DNA of 64,000 nucleotides from Tsukamurella sp. TY48 (GTDB lineage: Bacteria; Actinomycetota; Actinomycetes; Mycobacteriales; Mycobacteriaceae): contig NZ_BPMV01000001.1 of NCBI RefSeq assembly GCF_019656655.1, positions 186,001 to 250,000 of the forward strand. The letters are read 5' to 3'. Position 1 is the first letter of the stretch, and every line of letters begins with the position of its first letter. Positions 8,971 through 22,873 of this stretch are shown one piece after another. Under the pieces are notes generated by a model. It saw only the letters and a program-made list of their open reading frames with translations, made no database searches and was not told where the DNA came from. Made by a program: the position numbers and the translations under genes.

Positions 8971-9426
8971 TCAGCGGCCCTTGTAGTGATCGACGAGTTC
9001 GCGGGCGCGGGCGCTCGACTGCACCGCGTACTCGCCGTCACGGGCCTGGATCGCCCAGATGGCGACGAACTCGTCCTGCGGCAGCTCGACGCGGGCGAAC
9101 GCCGACCCCGGCGGGAAGCTGATGCCCTGCACCACGTCCCACGGGTAGGTGTTGTCGTTGAGCAGGTTCCGCACGGACACCCCGTCGGGACCGATCCGCA
9201 GCCGCGGCCGCGTGAACAGCAACGCGCCTCCGGCCAGGATGAGGCCGATCAGCGCCATGCCCACCTTGTCGTCGGGCCGGAACAGCGGCCCCGTGTCCCC
9301 GCCCGTGGTGAGCAGCAGACCGACGGTGCCGTGCCCGATGATCAGCACGATCGCGATCGTCCAGGCGTACACCTTGATCTTGCGGGGGCGCGCCTCGAAC
9401 GTGGGCTGCGTGGTCGCGTCGGTCAT
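8971..9426 (-). CDS. PH domain-containing membrane protein
   Basis: 151 residues. After a short basic N-terminus come two hydrophobic helices (VYAWTIAIVLIIGHGTVGLLL and MALIGLILAGGALLF). A bacterial PH-like domain follows: RLRIGPDGVSVRNLLNDN, YPWDVVQGISFPPGSAFARV and DGEYAVQSSARARELVDHY. It sits directly after ribH, as the equivalent gene (Rv1417) does in Mycobacterium tuberculosis. Start ATG 9426 was chosen because an upstream extension would run into ribH. The function is unknown; the domain suggests membrane attachment and protein contacts. Confidence 0.8.
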   Translation of the reverse strand: MTDATTQPTFEARPRKIKVYAWTIAIVLIIGHGTVGLLLTTGGDTGPLFRPDDKVGMALIGLILAGGALLFTRPRLRIGPDGVSVRNLLNDNTYPWDVVQGISFPPGSAFARVELPQDEFVAIWAIQARDGEYAVQSSARARELVDHYKGR

Positions 9427-9452
9427 CACGCGTCCGATTCTACGGAATCGGG

Positions 9453-11176
<1,724 letters not shown>

Positions 11177-11178
11177 GG

Positions 11179-11802
11179 TTACTTCTCCTCCTTGAGCGTC
11201 ACGAGACGCTCGACGTACTTCGCGACGATGTCCACTTCGAGGTTGACGACGGTGCCCGGTTCGGCCCCGCCGAGGTTGGTGAGGTCCAGCGTGGTGGGGA
11301 TCAGGGAGACCTCGAACCAGTGCTGCGCGTCGTCGCCGGGCACGCCCCGGCCGAGCGCGGAGACGGTGAGCGAGACGCCGTCGATGGTGATGGAGCCCTT
11401 CTCGACCACGTACCGCGCCAGGGACGTGGGCAGCGCGAGGCGCACCACGGTCCAGTGCTCGGACGGGGAGAGGCTGATCACGTGGCCGGTGCCGTCGACG
11501 TGGCCCTGCACGATGTGGCCGCCGAGCCGCGAGTTCACGGCGGCGGCGCGTTCGAGGTTTACCCGGTCGCCGGGGCCCAGCTTGCTCAGCGAGCTGCGGC
11601 GCAGCGATTCCTCCATGACATCGGCGGTGAACGCACCGTCGGCCACCGTGACCACGGTGAGGCACACGCCGTTGACGGCGATCGAATCGCCGTGTTTGGC
11701 GTCGGAGGTCACGAGGTCGCCACGCACCGTGAATCGGGCTGCGTCGGGGAGGTCGTCGCGGGCGGTGATCACGCCCAGTTCTTCGACGATGCCGGTGAAC
11801 AT
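11179..11802 (-). CDS. ribE: Riboflavin synthase, alpha chain
   Basis: 207 residues made of two similar lumazine-binding barrels: [12 protein letters not shown] with NGVCLTV in the first half, and [12 protein letters not shown] with DGVSLTV in the second. It dismutates two 6,7-dimethyl-8-ribityllumazine molecules into riboflavin. The ATG at 11802 was chosen because the MFTGIVEE start is almost universal in the family. It is the first gene after the FMN riboswitch and its terminator, 60 nt downstream, so it heads the regulated unit with ribBA and ribH. Confidence 0.96.
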   Translation of the reverse strand: MFTGIVEELGVITARDDLPDAARFTVRGDLVTSDAKHGDSIAVNGVCLTVVTVADGAFTADVMEESLRRSSLSKLGPGDRVNLERAAAVNSRLGGHIVQGHVDGTGHVISLSPSEHWTVVRLALPTSLARYVVEKGSITIDGVSLTVSALGRGVPGDDAQHWFEVSLIPTTLDLTNLGGAEPGTVVNLEVDIVAKYVERLVTLKEEK

Positions 11803-11837
11803 CCGCCGCTCCTGCCACTTCGGCCCAGGGCGGCACG

Positions 11838-11859
11838 AAAAACGCGGGAACGGCCCGCG
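11838..11859 (-). terminator. Intrinsic terminator, expression platform of the FMN riboswitch
   Basis: Read on the minus strand, CGCGGG-CCGTT-CCCGCG is followed at once by TTTTT. A 6-bp all-GC stem plus T-run is a textbook intrinsic terminator and a rare one in a genome this GC-rich. It begins 2 nt after the end of the FMN aptamer and 36 nt before ribE, so FMN binding probably stops transcription here. Confidence 0.8.
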
Positions 11860-11861
11860 TA

Positions 11862-12013
11862 GTTCTCTTTCATCCGGACTATGACCGTCGGCTCCGGAAT
11901 CGCACCGGAATCTGCTGACCCCCACCTCACGGTGGGGCGCTCGCGGGCTCGGCGACCGGAACTGTCCGGTCGCGATTACCGCCGGTGGGGAATTGCACCC
12001 CGCCCTGAGAACT
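11862..12013 (-). promoter_or_regulatory. FMN riboswitch (RFN element)
   Basis: The minus strand carries the conserved RFN blocks in order: a 5' AGTTCTCAGGGCGGGGTG, AATTCCCCACCGGCGGTAAT, the AGCCCGCGAGCGCC segment, GTCAGCAGATTCCGGTG, ATTCCGGAGCCGACGGT, then CATAGTCCGGATGAAAGAGA closing the P1 stem. The aptamer senses flavin mononucleotide and lowers riboflavin gene expression when FMN is plentiful. It lies between ribD (upstream, same strand) and ribE, so in this genome ribE-ribBA-ribH are directly controlled while ribD is outside the switch. Confidence 0.95.
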
Positions 12014-12091
12014 TCCGCTTTCGACGGTAGCACTCGTTCATCGCCACCCCAAGTGTTGGGTTCACGGCGCACGAAAGGGAAGGGTCCCAGG

Positions 12092-13087
12092 TCAGCGCAG
12101 CAGTGTGAGCAGGACGTCGTCGCCGATGCGCTCGACGGCGTGCAGCCGCAGCCGCAGCGCGTCGTCGAGGGTGCCGATGGCGGGGACGGTGAGCGCGGAC
12201 AGTCCGGCGCCGAGCAGGACCGGGGCGATGTAGGCCTGCACTCGGTCCACGAGACCCGCGGCGAGGAAGGCGCCGATCACGGTGGAGCCGCCCTCCACCT
12301 GGACGTGCGCGGCGTCGGCCACCGCATCCAGCGCCGCGTGCGGATCGTGACCGTGCACGTGAACCACGTCGCCGGGCGCGTCGAAGATGCGTGCTCCGGA
12401 AGGGATTTCACGATCGCCGACGACGATGCGGGCGGGCTGATGCGGATACAGCGAGCCGTCGGGGCGGCGCGCGGTGAGCGCGGGATCGTCGGCGAGCACT
12501 GTGCCGGTACCCACGATGATCGCGTCCAATCCGGCGCGTTCGGCGTGCACGCGCTCGCGCGCGAGCGGGCCGGTGATCCACCGACTCGTGCCGTCCGGAG
12601 CCGCGATCCGGCCGTCGACGGTGGCGGCGAGCTTGACGGTGACCATCGGTCGCCCGTGGCGCTGGCGGAACAGCCATTCGGTGAGCGGCCAGGGCTCCGT
12701 GTCGAGGTGGATCACCTCGACACCGGCGGCGCGGAGGGTCTGCGCTCCCCCGGCAGCGTCCGGGTTGGGGTCGGCGGCGGCGTAGGCCACGCGGGCGACG
12801 CCCGCGGCGAGCAGGGCCTGCGTGCACGGGCCGGTCCGGCCGGTGTGATCGCAGGGTTCGAGGGTGACCACGGCGGTGCCGCCGCGCGCGGCGTCCCCCG
12901 CCTCCGCAAGGGCGACCACCTCGGCGTGCGGCCCACCCGCAGGGGCGGTGCGGCCCCGTCCGGCGACGGCGCCGTCCGCCGCCAGGATCACGGCACCGAC
13001 CGGCGGGTTCGGCGTGCTCACGCCGCGCGAGGCCACCGATTCCTCGACGGCGAGCGCGAGCGCGGTGTCCAGGTCGACCGGAGTCAC
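12092..13087 (-). CDS. ribD: Bifunctional diaminohydroxyphosphoribosylaminopyrimidine deaminase / reductase
   Basis: 331 residues. The N-terminal cytidine deaminase-like domain has the zinc-binding GPHAEVVAL (about residues 51-59) and EPCDHTGRTGPC motifs. The C-terminal reductase domain (from about 145) contains VTVKLAATVDGRIA and DAIIVGTGTVLADDP. It does two consecutive steps of riboflavin synthesis: deamination of the pyrimidine, then NADPH reduction of the ribosyl side chain. It lies 9 nt after the rpe stop on the same strand and is upstream of the FMN riboswitch. Confidence 0.95.
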   Translation of the reverse strand: MTPVDLDTALALAVEESVASRGVSTPNPPVGAVILAADGAVAGRGRTAPAGGPHAEVVALAEAGDAARGGTAVVTLEPCDHTGRTGPCTQALLAAGVARVAYAAADPNPDAAGGAQTLRAAGVEVIHLDTEPWPLTEWLFRQRHGRPMVTVKLAATVDGRIAAPDGTSRWITGPLARERVHAERAGLDAIIVGTGTVLADDPALTARRPDGSLYPHQPARIVVGDREIPSGARIFDAPGDVVHVHGHDPHAALDAVADAAHVQVEGGSTVIGAFLAAGLVDRVQAYIAPVLLGAGLSALTVPAIGTLDDALRLRLHAVERIGDDVLLTLLR

Positions 13088-13096
13088 GGGGCGCCG

Positions 13097-13774
13097 CTAC
13101 GCCCGCGGTGTCGCCGCGGCCTGCGCGCGCAGCTTGCGCACGGCCTCAGCGGGGTCGGCCGCGTTGTAGACGGCGGAACCGGCCACGAAGCAGTCGACAC
13201 CGGCCGCGGCGGCCTGCTCGATGGTGTCGGCGTTGATGCCGCCATCGATCTCGACCAGGAGCTTCAGCTCGCCGGAATCGACGAGCCGGCGGGCGGCGCG
13301 CGCCTTGTCGAGCACGTCGGCGATGAAGGACTGGCCGCCGAATCCCGGCTCCACGCTCATGACGAGCAGTGTGTCGAACTCCTTGAGGATCTCGATGTAG
13401 GGATCGAAGTCGGTCCCCGGCTTGATCGCGAGGCCCGCCTTGGCGCCGGCGGCGCGAATGTCCTTGGCCACGGCGATCGGATCGTCGGTGGCCTCGGCGT
13501 GGAAGGTCACGTTGTACGCGCCCGCCTCGGCGTAGGGCGGCGCCCAGCGACCCGGATCGTCGATCATCAGGTGGCAGTCCATCGGGATGGTGGTGGCCTT
13601 GAGCAGGCTCTGCACCACCGGGAGTCCGAGGGTCAGGTTCGGCACGAAGTGGTTGTCCATGACGTCCACGTGCACCCAGTCCGCACCCTCGGGGCCGCCG
13701 ACGGCGTCCACCTCGGCGCCCAATCGGGCGAAGTCGGCGGACAGGATGGACGGCGCGATCATCGGCGAAGACAT
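13097..13774 (-). CDS. rpe: Ribulose-phosphate 3-epimerase
   Basis: 225 residues, TIM-barrel. Signatures: [30 protein letters not shown] (metal-binding aspartate), [21 protein letters not shown] and LVEIDGGIN. It interconverts ribulose 5-phosphate and xylulose 5-phosphate in the pentose phosphate pathway. Ribulose 5-phosphate is also a precursor used by RibB, which may explain its place ahead of ribD. ATG at 13774 is the start nearest the conserved IAPSILSAD motif; an ATG four codons upstream is possible. Confidence 0.95.
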   Translation of the reverse strand: MSSPMIAPSILSADFARLGAEVDAVGGPEGADWVHVDVMDNHFVPNLTLGLPVVQSLLKATTIPMDCHLMIDDPGRWAPPYAEAGAYNVTFHAEATDDPIAVAKDIRAAGAKAGLAIKPGTDFDPYIEILKEFDTLLVMSVEPGFGGQSFIADVLDKARAARRLVDSGELKLLVEIDGGINADTIEQAAAAGVDCFVAGSAVYNAADPAEAVRKLRAQAAATPRA

Positions 13775-13852
13775 GCGTCGCATTCTATGGCCCGCGGGCG
13801 GCCGGACTCCCGCCCGTCCGACGCGCGATGGGCGACACATTGATCTAACAAC

Positions 13853-13897
13853 GCCACTTTAGTAACATCAGCAACATTAGTCACACGGGTAACGCCC
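13853..13897 (+). promoter_or_regulatory. Five 9-bp iterons upstream of the LGFP protein gene
   Basis: The sequence splits into five tandem 9-mers: gccacttta, gtaacatca, gcaacatta, gtcacacgg, gtaacgccc. G1, A4 and C5 are constant and positions 2 and 3 are T/C and A/C, giving a GTAACA-like core every 9 bp. This resembles the GTCACA-type direct repeats described for the response regulator MtrA of Mycobacteriales. The array ends 26 nt before the start codon. The last unit overlaps a CACGGG/CCCGTG hairpin (13884-13900). Confidence 0.5.
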
Positions 13898-13923
13898 GTG
13901 CCGTCGATTGTTGAGAGGTCGTC

Positions 13924-14847
13924 ATGCGGATCGCACGCACCTTCGCCACCATCACCGCGATGGCGGCGGCCACGGTCATCGCCGCGGGCCCCGCCCTCGC
14001 CGAGCCCACCGCCCCGCCGGTCCCGGCGGTCCCCGTCGCCGCGGCCCCCGCCGCACCTGCGGCCCCCGCTGCCGCTCCCGCCGCACCCGCCGTTCCCGCG
14101 GCCGCCGCACCCGGCACCGCCCCGGGTCTGGTGTCGACCGCGAATGCGATCCCGGCGAGCGCGCAGCCGGCGCTGGCCGAGCTCACCAAGATCCCCGGGG
14201 TGCAGCAGATCCTGGCCACCGGACAGCTCCCGACCACCGACGTGGCGACGCTGGTGAAGATGTTCGGCAGTGATCCCAACGCGCAGAAGCTGATCGCGCA
14301 GGTCCTCGCCGGACAGACCGCCACCGCGACCACCCCGAGCACGCCCGACGAGCCGCTGAAGTTCCCGGTGACCGGCGCGATCAACGAGGCCTTCACCAAG
14401 GACGGCGGCCAGAAGAAGTACGGTCAGCCGCTCGGCGTCGAGAAGGACGTCCCCGGCGGCGGCAAGGTCCAGGAGTTCGCCAACGGCGCCATCTACTGGA
14501 ACCCGAAGGTCGCCAACGGCAAGGCCGCCGGCGTGGTCGGCGCGATCCGCGACGCCTACATCAAGGAGGGCGGCCCCGCCGGCAAGCTGGGCTACCCCCT
14601 GATGAGTGAGCTCAGTGTGGGTGGCGCGACGCCGGGGTCGATCGCCGGTGCGTACAACGATTTCGAGAAGGGCTCGATCGTCTGGTCGCCCGAGGGCGGT
14701 GCCCAGGTGGTCTCCGGGAAGATCAAGGAGCAGTGGGTCAAGGGCGGCGGCGCCTTCGGCGTCGGCTACCCGAAGGGCCCGGCCAAGCCCGGTGCCGGCG
14801 GCGCGCTGACCCAGGAGTTCACCAAGGGCGGCGTCCTCAAGGCCTGA
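13924..14847 (+). CDS. Secreted LGFP-repeat protein
   Basis: 307 residues. A Sec signal peptide (residues 1-26, cleavage likely after PALA) is followed by about 45 residues almost wholly Ala and Pro, a low-complexity linker. The C-terminal half has three or more LGFP-type repeats: KKYGQPLGVEKDV with FANGAIYWNP, KLGYPLMSE with FEKGSIVWSP, and FGVGYPKG with QEFTKGGV. LGFP repeats occur in wall-associated proteins of mycolic-acid bacteria such as corynebacterial PS1-type mycolyltransferases. No catalytic domain is present here. It is expected to be exported and to bind the cell wall. The upstream iterons suggest envelope-related control. Confidence 0.85.
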   Translation: MRIARTFATITAMAAATVIAAGPALAEPTAPPVPAVPVAAAPAAPAAPAAAPAAPAVPAAAAPGTAPGLVSTANAIPASAQPALAELTKIPGVQQILATGQLPTTDVATLVKMFGSDPNAQKLIAQVLAGQTATATTPSTPDEPLKFPVTGAINEAFTKDGGQKKYGQPLGVEKDVPGGGKVQEFANGAIYWNPKVANGKAAGVVGAIRDAYIKEGGPAGKLGYPLMSELSVGGATPGSIAGAYNDFEKGSIVWSPEGGAQVVSGKIKEQWVKGGGAFGVGYPKGPAKPGAGGALTQEFTKGGVLKA

Positions 14848-14862
14848 CCCCGCCCCATCTGC

Positions 14863-14926
14863 CGATTGAACACCGTTACGGAGAACGAAACCGCAGGTCG
14901 GCTTCCTCCGTAACGGTGTTCAATCG
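14863..14926. terminator. Long perfect inverted repeat between convergent genes
   Basis: Two 21-bp perfect arms (14863-14883 and 14906-14926; each contains GAACACCGTTACGGAG or its complement) flank a 22-nt loop. The loop itself has GAAACCG/CGGCTTC pairing with one mismatch, so the hairpin could reach about 28 bp. It ends 2 nt before the rsmB stop and lies 15 nt after the LGFP stop: a bidirectional terminator is the simplest reading. Confidence 0.7.
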
Positions 14927-14928
14927 AT

Positions 14929-16287
14929 TCAGGACTTGCGGAAGGCCTGGAAGAACATCGCATCGGTGCCGTGCAGGTGCGGCCACAGCTGCACGTGCGG
15001 CCCGTCGCCCAGCGGCAGGTCGGTCTCAGGGACGAGCGGGCGGGTGTCGATCGGTTCCAGCCCGGCTGCGGCCAGCAGCTTCTCGTCGGTGACCACGTCG
15101 AGGGTCTCCGCGACGTGCGGCGAACACGTCGCGTACAGCACCACGCCACCCGGGCGCGTGAGTTCGGCCGCGGCGGTGAGCAGTTCGCGTTGCAGCACGG
15201 TCAGCTGCGCGACATCGTCCGGTTGCTTGCGCCACCGGGCCTCGGGTCGCCGGCGCAGCGCCCCCAGCCCGGAACAGGGCGCGTCCACGAGCACGCGGTC
15301 GTATCCCGGCTCCAGCCCGGACGCGCGCCCATCGGTCACGTGGACGTCCACCGGAAGCCCCTTGGTCGTCTTGCGGACCAGCTCCGCCCGGTGCTCCGCG
15401 GGCTCGATCGCATCGACCCGCGCCCCGTCGATCGAGGCGAGCGAGCCGAGCAGTGCGGCCTTGCCGCCCGGCCCCGCGCACAGGTCGAGCCACCGTCCGC
15501 CGTCCTCGCCCTCGAGCGGCGCCACCGCGAGCGCCCGTGCGATCAGCTGGCTGCCCTCGTCCTGCACACCGGCCAGCCCGTCCCGGACCGGTTCCAGCGC
15601 ACCGGGATCGCCGCCGGGCAGATACACCGCGTAGGGCGAGAGCCGACCCGTCTCGCCGCCCACGATGAGCGCGAGCTCCTCGGCCGAGATCTCCCCCGGC
15701 CGTGCCACTAGATGCACCGGTGGGCGGGCGTCGTCGTCGGCGAGCAGGGCCTGGAGCTGCCCCATCGAACGGATACCGTTGGCGCGAAGTGAGTCCCAGA
15801 ACGCATCCGCGATCCACCGGGGATGGGCGTACTGCACCGCGAGGTGCCCGACGAGATCCTCGGCGGCCGACGGCGCGAGCTTGGCGACCCAGGCGTCCTC
15901 GTCGGCCTTGGACACCTTGCGCAGCACCGCGTTCGCGAATCCGCCGGCGCCGCGACCGGACGAGGCCTTCACGGCTTCGACGGTCTCGTCGACGGCCGCG
16001 TGGGCACCCACGCGGGTCCGCAGCAGCTGATAGACGCCGAGGCGCAGCGCATCCAGGACCGGACCGTCGATCTCGTCGACGGTCCGGCCCGAGGCGTCCT
16101 CGATCACCGCGTCCAGGAGCCCCTGCGCGCGGCACGCGCCGTACGTGAGCTCCGTCGCGAACGCGGCATCGCGCCCCTTCAGGCGCGCGGAACGCAACAA
16201 TCCGGGCAGCACCAGGTTCGCGTAGGCACCGCGCTCCCGGACGGCGGCCAAGGTCTCGAGCGCGGCTTTGCGCGCGGGGTCCGTCAC
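14929..16287 (-). CDS. rsmB: 16S rRNA (cytosine-967-C5)-methyltransferase RsmB
   Basis: 452 residues. An N-terminal NusB-like RNA-binding domain (about 1-135, [20 protein letters not shown]) is joined to a Rossmann methyltransferase domain. It shows the S-adenosylmethionine motif [16 protein letters not shown] and the two catalytic cysteines of the family in VDAPCSGLG and YATCSPH. It methylates C967 of 16S rRNA. The GTG-type start overlaps the fmt stop by four bases, making def-fmt-rsmB one operon, the usual actinobacterial arrangement. Confidence 0.94.
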   Translation of the reverse strand: MTDPARKAALETLAAVRERGAYANLVLPGLLRSARLKGRDAAFATELTYGACRAQGLLDAVIEDASGRTVDEIDGPVLDALRLGVYQLLRTRVGAHAAVDETVEAVKASSGRGAGGFANAVLRKVSKADEDAWVAKLAPSAAEDLVGHLAVQYAHPRWIADAFWDSLRANGIRSMGQLQALLADDDARPPVHLVARPGEISAEELALIVGGETGRLSPYAVYLPGGDPGALEPVRDGLAGVQDEGSQLIARALAVAPLEGEDGGRWLDLCAGPGGKAALLGSLASIDGARVDAIEPAEHRAELVRKTTKGLPVDVHVTDGRASGLEPGYDRVLVDAPCSGLGALRRRPEARWRKQPDDVAQLTVLQRELLTAAAELTRPGGVVLYATCSPHVAETLDVVTDEKLLAAAGLEPIDTRPLVPETDLPLGDGPHVQLWPHLHGTDAMFFQAFRKS

Positions 16288-17219
16288 TGGTCCACTCCGA
16301 TCACGAGGCCGCTCTCCAGGCGGGCGCCGCGCGCCCAGTCGGCTGCGGGCATGGGCTTCTTGCCGGGCGGCTGCACGGTGCCCAGCCGGACCGGTGCGGT
16401 CGCGGTGCCCGCGAACACCTCCCGCTTGGTGACGCGGAGCTCGCCGGGGGCGAGCGGCTCACCGTCGACCTCGACGGTGACCGGCCCCAGCTTGAGCCGC
16501 GCATCGCCGTGCTGGACCCACGCCCCCGGGGCGTCGGTCATGGCACGGATGTGCCGGTCCACGGCGCCGGCGGGCAGGTCGAATCGGACCCGGGCGCCCT
16601 CGACGGTGACCTTGGGGGCGTGCGTGACGCCGTCGGTCGCCTGCGGGACCGCGGACACCGCTCCGGCCTCGACCCCGTCGACGGTGCGGCGCAGCAGCTC
16701 GGCGCCGTGCTCGGCGAGGCGGGCGAGCAGCACCGTCGCCGTGTCGTCGGGCCGGATGCGCTCGGTGAGGACACCGAACACCGGACCGGTGTCGAGCCCC
16801 TCCTCGATGCGGAAGGTGGATGCGCCGGTGAGCTCGTCCCCGGCCTCGAGGGAGGCCTGGACGGGCGCGGCTCCGCGCCACGCCGGGAGCAGCGAGAAGT
16901 GCAGGTTGATCCAGCCGTGGACGGGCACGTCCAGCAGGTCGGGCGGGATCATGCCGCCGTAGGCCACCACCGGGCAGCAGTCCGGTGCCAGAGCGACGAT
17001 GGCGTCCCTCGCCTCGGGGGCGCGCAGGGTGGCGGGCGTGAGGACGGGGATCCCCGCCTCGTCGGCGACCTGCCCCACCGGGGAACGACGGACGCCGCGC
17101 CCGCGGCCCGATCGCGCATCGGGACGGGTGAGCACACCCACGACCTCGTGCTCGGAGTCGAGGAGCGCACGCAGTGCCGGGACCGCCGGCTCGGGGGTTC
17201 CCGCGAACAGCAGCCGCAT
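16284..17219 (-). CDS. fmt: Methionyl-tRNA formyltransferase
   Basis: 311 residues. The N-terminal formyl transferase domain shows [20 protein letters not shown], the catalytic segment [17 protein letters not shown] (HxSLLP) and [17 protein letters not shown]. The C-terminal OB-fold domain begins at about residue 205. It formylates initiator Met-tRNA. The ATG shares one base with the def stop (TGATG). Def removes the formyl group later, so the pair forms the add-and-remove cycle of translation initiation. Confidence 0.96.
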   Translation of the reverse strand: MRLLFAGTPEPAVPALRALLDSEHEVVGVLTRPDARSGRGRGVRRSPVGQVADEAGIPVLTPATLRAPEARDAIVALAPDCCPVVAYGGMIPPDLLDVPVHGWINLHFSLLPAWRGAAPVQASLEAGDELTGASTFRIEEGLDTGPVFGVLTERIRPDDTATVLLARLAEHGAELLRRTVDGVEAGAVSAVPQATDGVTHAPKVTVEGARVRFDLPAGAVDRHIRAMTDAPGAWVQHGDARLKLGPVTVEVDGEPLAPGELRVTKREVFAGTATAPVRLGTVQPPGKKPMPAADWARGARLESGLVIGVDQ

Positions 17220-17761
17220 CAGGAGCGTCCGCCGATGGCGGCGCCCTCGCCGAGCGTGGTGGCGGGGTCGGTGAACCAGGGCGCGGTGCGGATCGCCTTC
17301 ATCGCGCGCTTGCGGTCCTCCGGCTCGAGCCGGGACAGGAAGAGCACCCCGTCGAGGTGGTCTGTCTCGTGCTGGATGCACCGGGCCAGGATCTCGGTGC
17401 CCTCGATCGTGATCGGCTCGCCGTGCACGTCGACGCCCTCGGCGATCACGTTCAGGTGCCGCGTACAGGGCTCGAGGATCTCCGGGATCGACAGGCAGCC
17501 CTCGGGGCCGGTCTGCGTCTCCTCGCCGACGGCCCGCCACACCGGGTTGATGATGTGGCCCTCGCGGCCGCCGCAACCGAACACGAAGACGCGCTTGCTC
17601 ACGCCCACCTGGGGCGCCGCCAGGCCCGCTCCGTTGTGATGGTGCATGGTGTCGATCATGTCCTCGACGAAGCGCGCGAGGTCGTCGTCGAAGACCGTCA
17701 CCTCGTCCGCGCGGGTGCGCAGCACCGGGTCGGGATAGATGCGGATGGGTAGAACGCTCAT
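17219..17761 (-). CDS. def: Peptide deformylase
   Basis: 180 residues. All three zinc-site motifs are intact: GAGLAAPQ (residues 44-51), EGCLS (87-91, metal ligand Cys89) and HETDH (131-135, the HExxH motif). It removes the N-formyl group from new proteins. The ATG at 17761 begins [15 protein letters not shown], typical of the family. First gene of def-fmt-rsmB, divergent from the lipoprotein esterase. Confidence 0.97.
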   Translation of the reverse strand: MSVLPIRIYPDPVLRTRADEVTVFDDDLARFVEDMIDTMHHHNGAGLAAPQVGVSKRVFVFGCGGREGHIINPVWRAVGEETQTGPEGCLSIPEILEPCTRHLNVIAEGVDVHGEPITIEGTEILARCIQHETDHLDGVLFLSRLEPEDRKRAMKAIRTAPWFTDPATTLGEGAAIGGRS

Positions 17762-17915
17762 TCCTCCATTATCCAGCCTCGACGCCGCGCCCCGCCCCCG
17801 GTCCGCGACGCCGTGCCGCGCCGTGCGTCACAGGGCTTGTGACTTCCACACAGGGTTGCCTTAGAATTCGGACGAAGCGCCATGAGACCGCCCCGCCGGG
17901 CGAGAGAGGGACGAC

Positions 17916-18974
17916 GTGCATTTCGCGCGCGCCCGGCGGCCGATGATCGGTGCCGCCGCCTGCATTGCCGTGCTGTTGAGCGCGGGTTGCACCACGACCG
18001 ATGAGACGGGTCGCGGTGCGCCTTCGTCGTCCCCGTCCGCCGCTCCCGTCTCGTACCCGCCGGTCAGCCCGGCGGCGATCGTCGGCAAGTACCCGGTCAC
18101 GCAGCCGCAGCGCATCGTCTACACCGTTCCCGACGGTTGGTCCGATCCGGTGCAGAACTACGGCGAGCTGTACCTGCCCGTGGCCCCCGCGGTCGCACCG
18201 AATCCCTCGGGCGGCCCCCTGGGCGCACGCGGATCGTCCCCGGCGTTGCCGGAGCAGATCCCGGTGGTCGTCCTGCTGCACGGCGGCGGCTGGCGCACCC
18301 CGTCGGTGGCCGCATCGATGTCGGAGATGGCCCGGTCGCTGGTCACCCACGGCGTCGCGGTCTGGAACGTGGAGTACCGCCGGATCGGAGCGGGCGGCGG
18401 TTACCCGATCACCCTCACCGACACCGCGGCGGCGATCGACTACCTGCAGACGGTGAAGTCCCAGTACGCGCCGAATCTCGACCTGAAGAACGTGGTCGTC
18501 GCCGGACATTCCGCGGGCGGTCAGCTCGCCGTGTGGGCATCCGCGCGATCGATGCTCACACCCGGTGCCATGGGCAGCGTGCCGGCGGTGACGCCCGCCG
18601 CCGTGGTGTCCATGGGCGGCGTCCTCGACATGCGCCGCGCCGTGGCGGACGGCAACGTGAACACCCGACTGTTCCTCGGCCTGCCCGATGAGTTCCCGCA
18701 GCAGTTCGCGGTGGCCGATCCGATCCAGAACATCAACCCGAAGGTGCCGGTCACCTGCTACAACGGCACCGCCGACCGGATCGTGCGCCCCGAGGGCTGC
18801 GAGGCCTTCATCTCGGCCCTGCGCGCGAAGAACGGCCGTGGCGAGGCAGTCCTCCTCCCGGGCGCCGGACACAACGTCTACCTCCCCTCGCAGTCCCAGA
18901 ACCGCTACTGGCCCGTGGTCCAGCAGGCGATTCTCGGGTACACCGACGAGTTCCGTCCGCGCGGGGGGCGGTGA
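17916..18974 (+). CDS. Lipoprotein alpha/beta-hydrolase (esterase)
   Basis: 352 residues. The N-terminus has a short basic region, a hydrophobic stretch and a lipobox (VLLSAGC), so it should be lipid-anchored outside the cell. After a Ser/Pro-rich linker the hydrolase domain shows the oxyanion motif VVLLHGGGWR (about residues 118-127), the nucleophile elbow GHSAGGQ (about 197-203) and a C-terminal catalytic histidine in LLPGAGHNVY. This is the hormone-sensitive-lipase/BD-FAE-like arrangement. The GTG start is 5 nt after a GAGAGAGGG ribosome site. Substrate unknown; an acyl ester or carbohydrate ester is likely. Confidence 0.85.
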   Translation: MHFARARRPMIGAAACIAVLLSAGCTTTDETGRGAPSSSPSAAPVSYPPVSPAAIVGKYPVTQPQRIVYTVPDGWSDPVQNYGELYLPVAPAVAPNPSGGPLGARGSSPALPEQIPVVVLLHGGGWRTPSVAASMSEMARSLVTHGVAVWNVEYRRIGAGGGYPITLTDTAAAIDYLQTVKSQYAPNLDLKNVVVAGHSAGGQLAVWASARSMLTPGAMGSVPAVTPAAVVSMGGVLDMRRAVADGNVNTRLFLGLPDEFPQQFAVADPIQNINPKVPVTCYNGTADRIVRPEGCEAFISALRAKNGRGEAVLLPGAGHNVYLPSQSQNRYWPVVQQAILGYTDEFRPRGGR

Positions 18975-19021
18975 CCGCGCAGCGGTGACCCGGCGAGCGG
19001 GTCGACCGGCGCGACGTGATG

Positions 19022-22239
<3,218 letters not shown>

Positions 22240-22253
22240 GCGCCCGAGCGTAC

Positions 22254-22826
22254 TCAGTCGTCGAGCGCCGGCGGGACGGTCCGCGACAGTCGCGGATCGG
22301 GCGCTCCCCCGCTCACCCGCACGGCGCCGAGCAGCACCCGGCCCAGCTTCAGAAGTCCGCGCGGACTGCGGGGATTCAGACCGCCGATGAGCTGCCGCAG
22401 GATGGTCAGCTGGTCGAAGTAGATCCGCTCGGTCACGAGGTTCTCCGCCTCGTCGAAGACGAAGTAGGCGGTCATCCGGGTGCGGTGCCGCGACCCCGTG
22501 GGCGGAATGGCGCCGAGCGGTCCCCGGTGGGTGCCGAGCAGCCAGAACTCGACGATGACGGCGTCGATGCTGTGCCGCAGGGCGATGATCTCGTGATCCT
22601 GGTCCGGGAAGGCGGTGCGGGTGTCGGCGTAGTAGTCGCGCACCTCCCGATCACCGTCGTGCACCGTCATCTGCGCGATGAGCTCGTAGTGCGGGTGCGG
22701 GAAGGTGGCGAGGGTGGCGTCCCAGTCCTGCCGGACCTCGTCGTGGAAGTGGTCGAGTACCAGTTTCTCCCGGGCGCGCAGTACGGGTTCGGGGGGTAGG
22801 ACGAATCGCGATGCGGAGGACGGCAT
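22254..22826 (-). CDS. SnoaL-like / NTF2-fold protein
   Basis: 190 residues from the ATG at 22826 (MPSSASRFVLPPEPVLRARE). A longer frame exists but would cross the shared operator, so the shorter start is preferred. The central part (HFHDEVRQDWDATLATFP, then TAYFVFDEAENLVTERIYFD) is typical of SnoaL-like polyketide cyclase/ester-cyclase folds, small barrels with varied activities. It is divergent from a TetR-family regulator with a palindrome in the 47-bp gap, so it is the likely target of that regulator. The gene ends 14 nt from the ceramidase start on the same strand. Substrate unknown. Confidence 0.75.
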   Translation of the reverse strand: MPSSASRFVLPPEPVLRAREKLVLDHFHDEVRQDWDATLATFPHPHYELIAQMTVHDGDREVRDYYADTRTAFPDQDHEIIALRHSIDAVIVEFWLLGTHRGPLGAIPPTGSRHRTRMTAYFVFDEAENLVTERIYFDQLTILRQLIGGLNPRSPRGLLKLGRVLLGAVRVSGGAPDPRLSRTVPPALDD

Positions 22827-22834
22827 CACACCAG

Positions 22835-22859
22835 GATATATCCACGGCGTGGAAATATC
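22835..22859. promoter_or_regulatory. TetR operator between the SnoaL-like and TetR genes
   Basis: Near-perfect palindrome GATATATCCAC-GGC-GTGGAAATATC: 11-bp arms with one mismatch. It fills the 47-bp gap between the divergent genes, so one site would control both. Confidence 0.75.
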
Positions 22860-22873
22860 GAGTATGCGGCACA

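Noticed and set aside
13884-13900. CACGGG/CCCGTG hairpin before the LGFP gene as a terminator
   Set aside because: It is only 6 bp, has no T-run and overlaps the 9-bp iterons. It is better explained by the repeat array.
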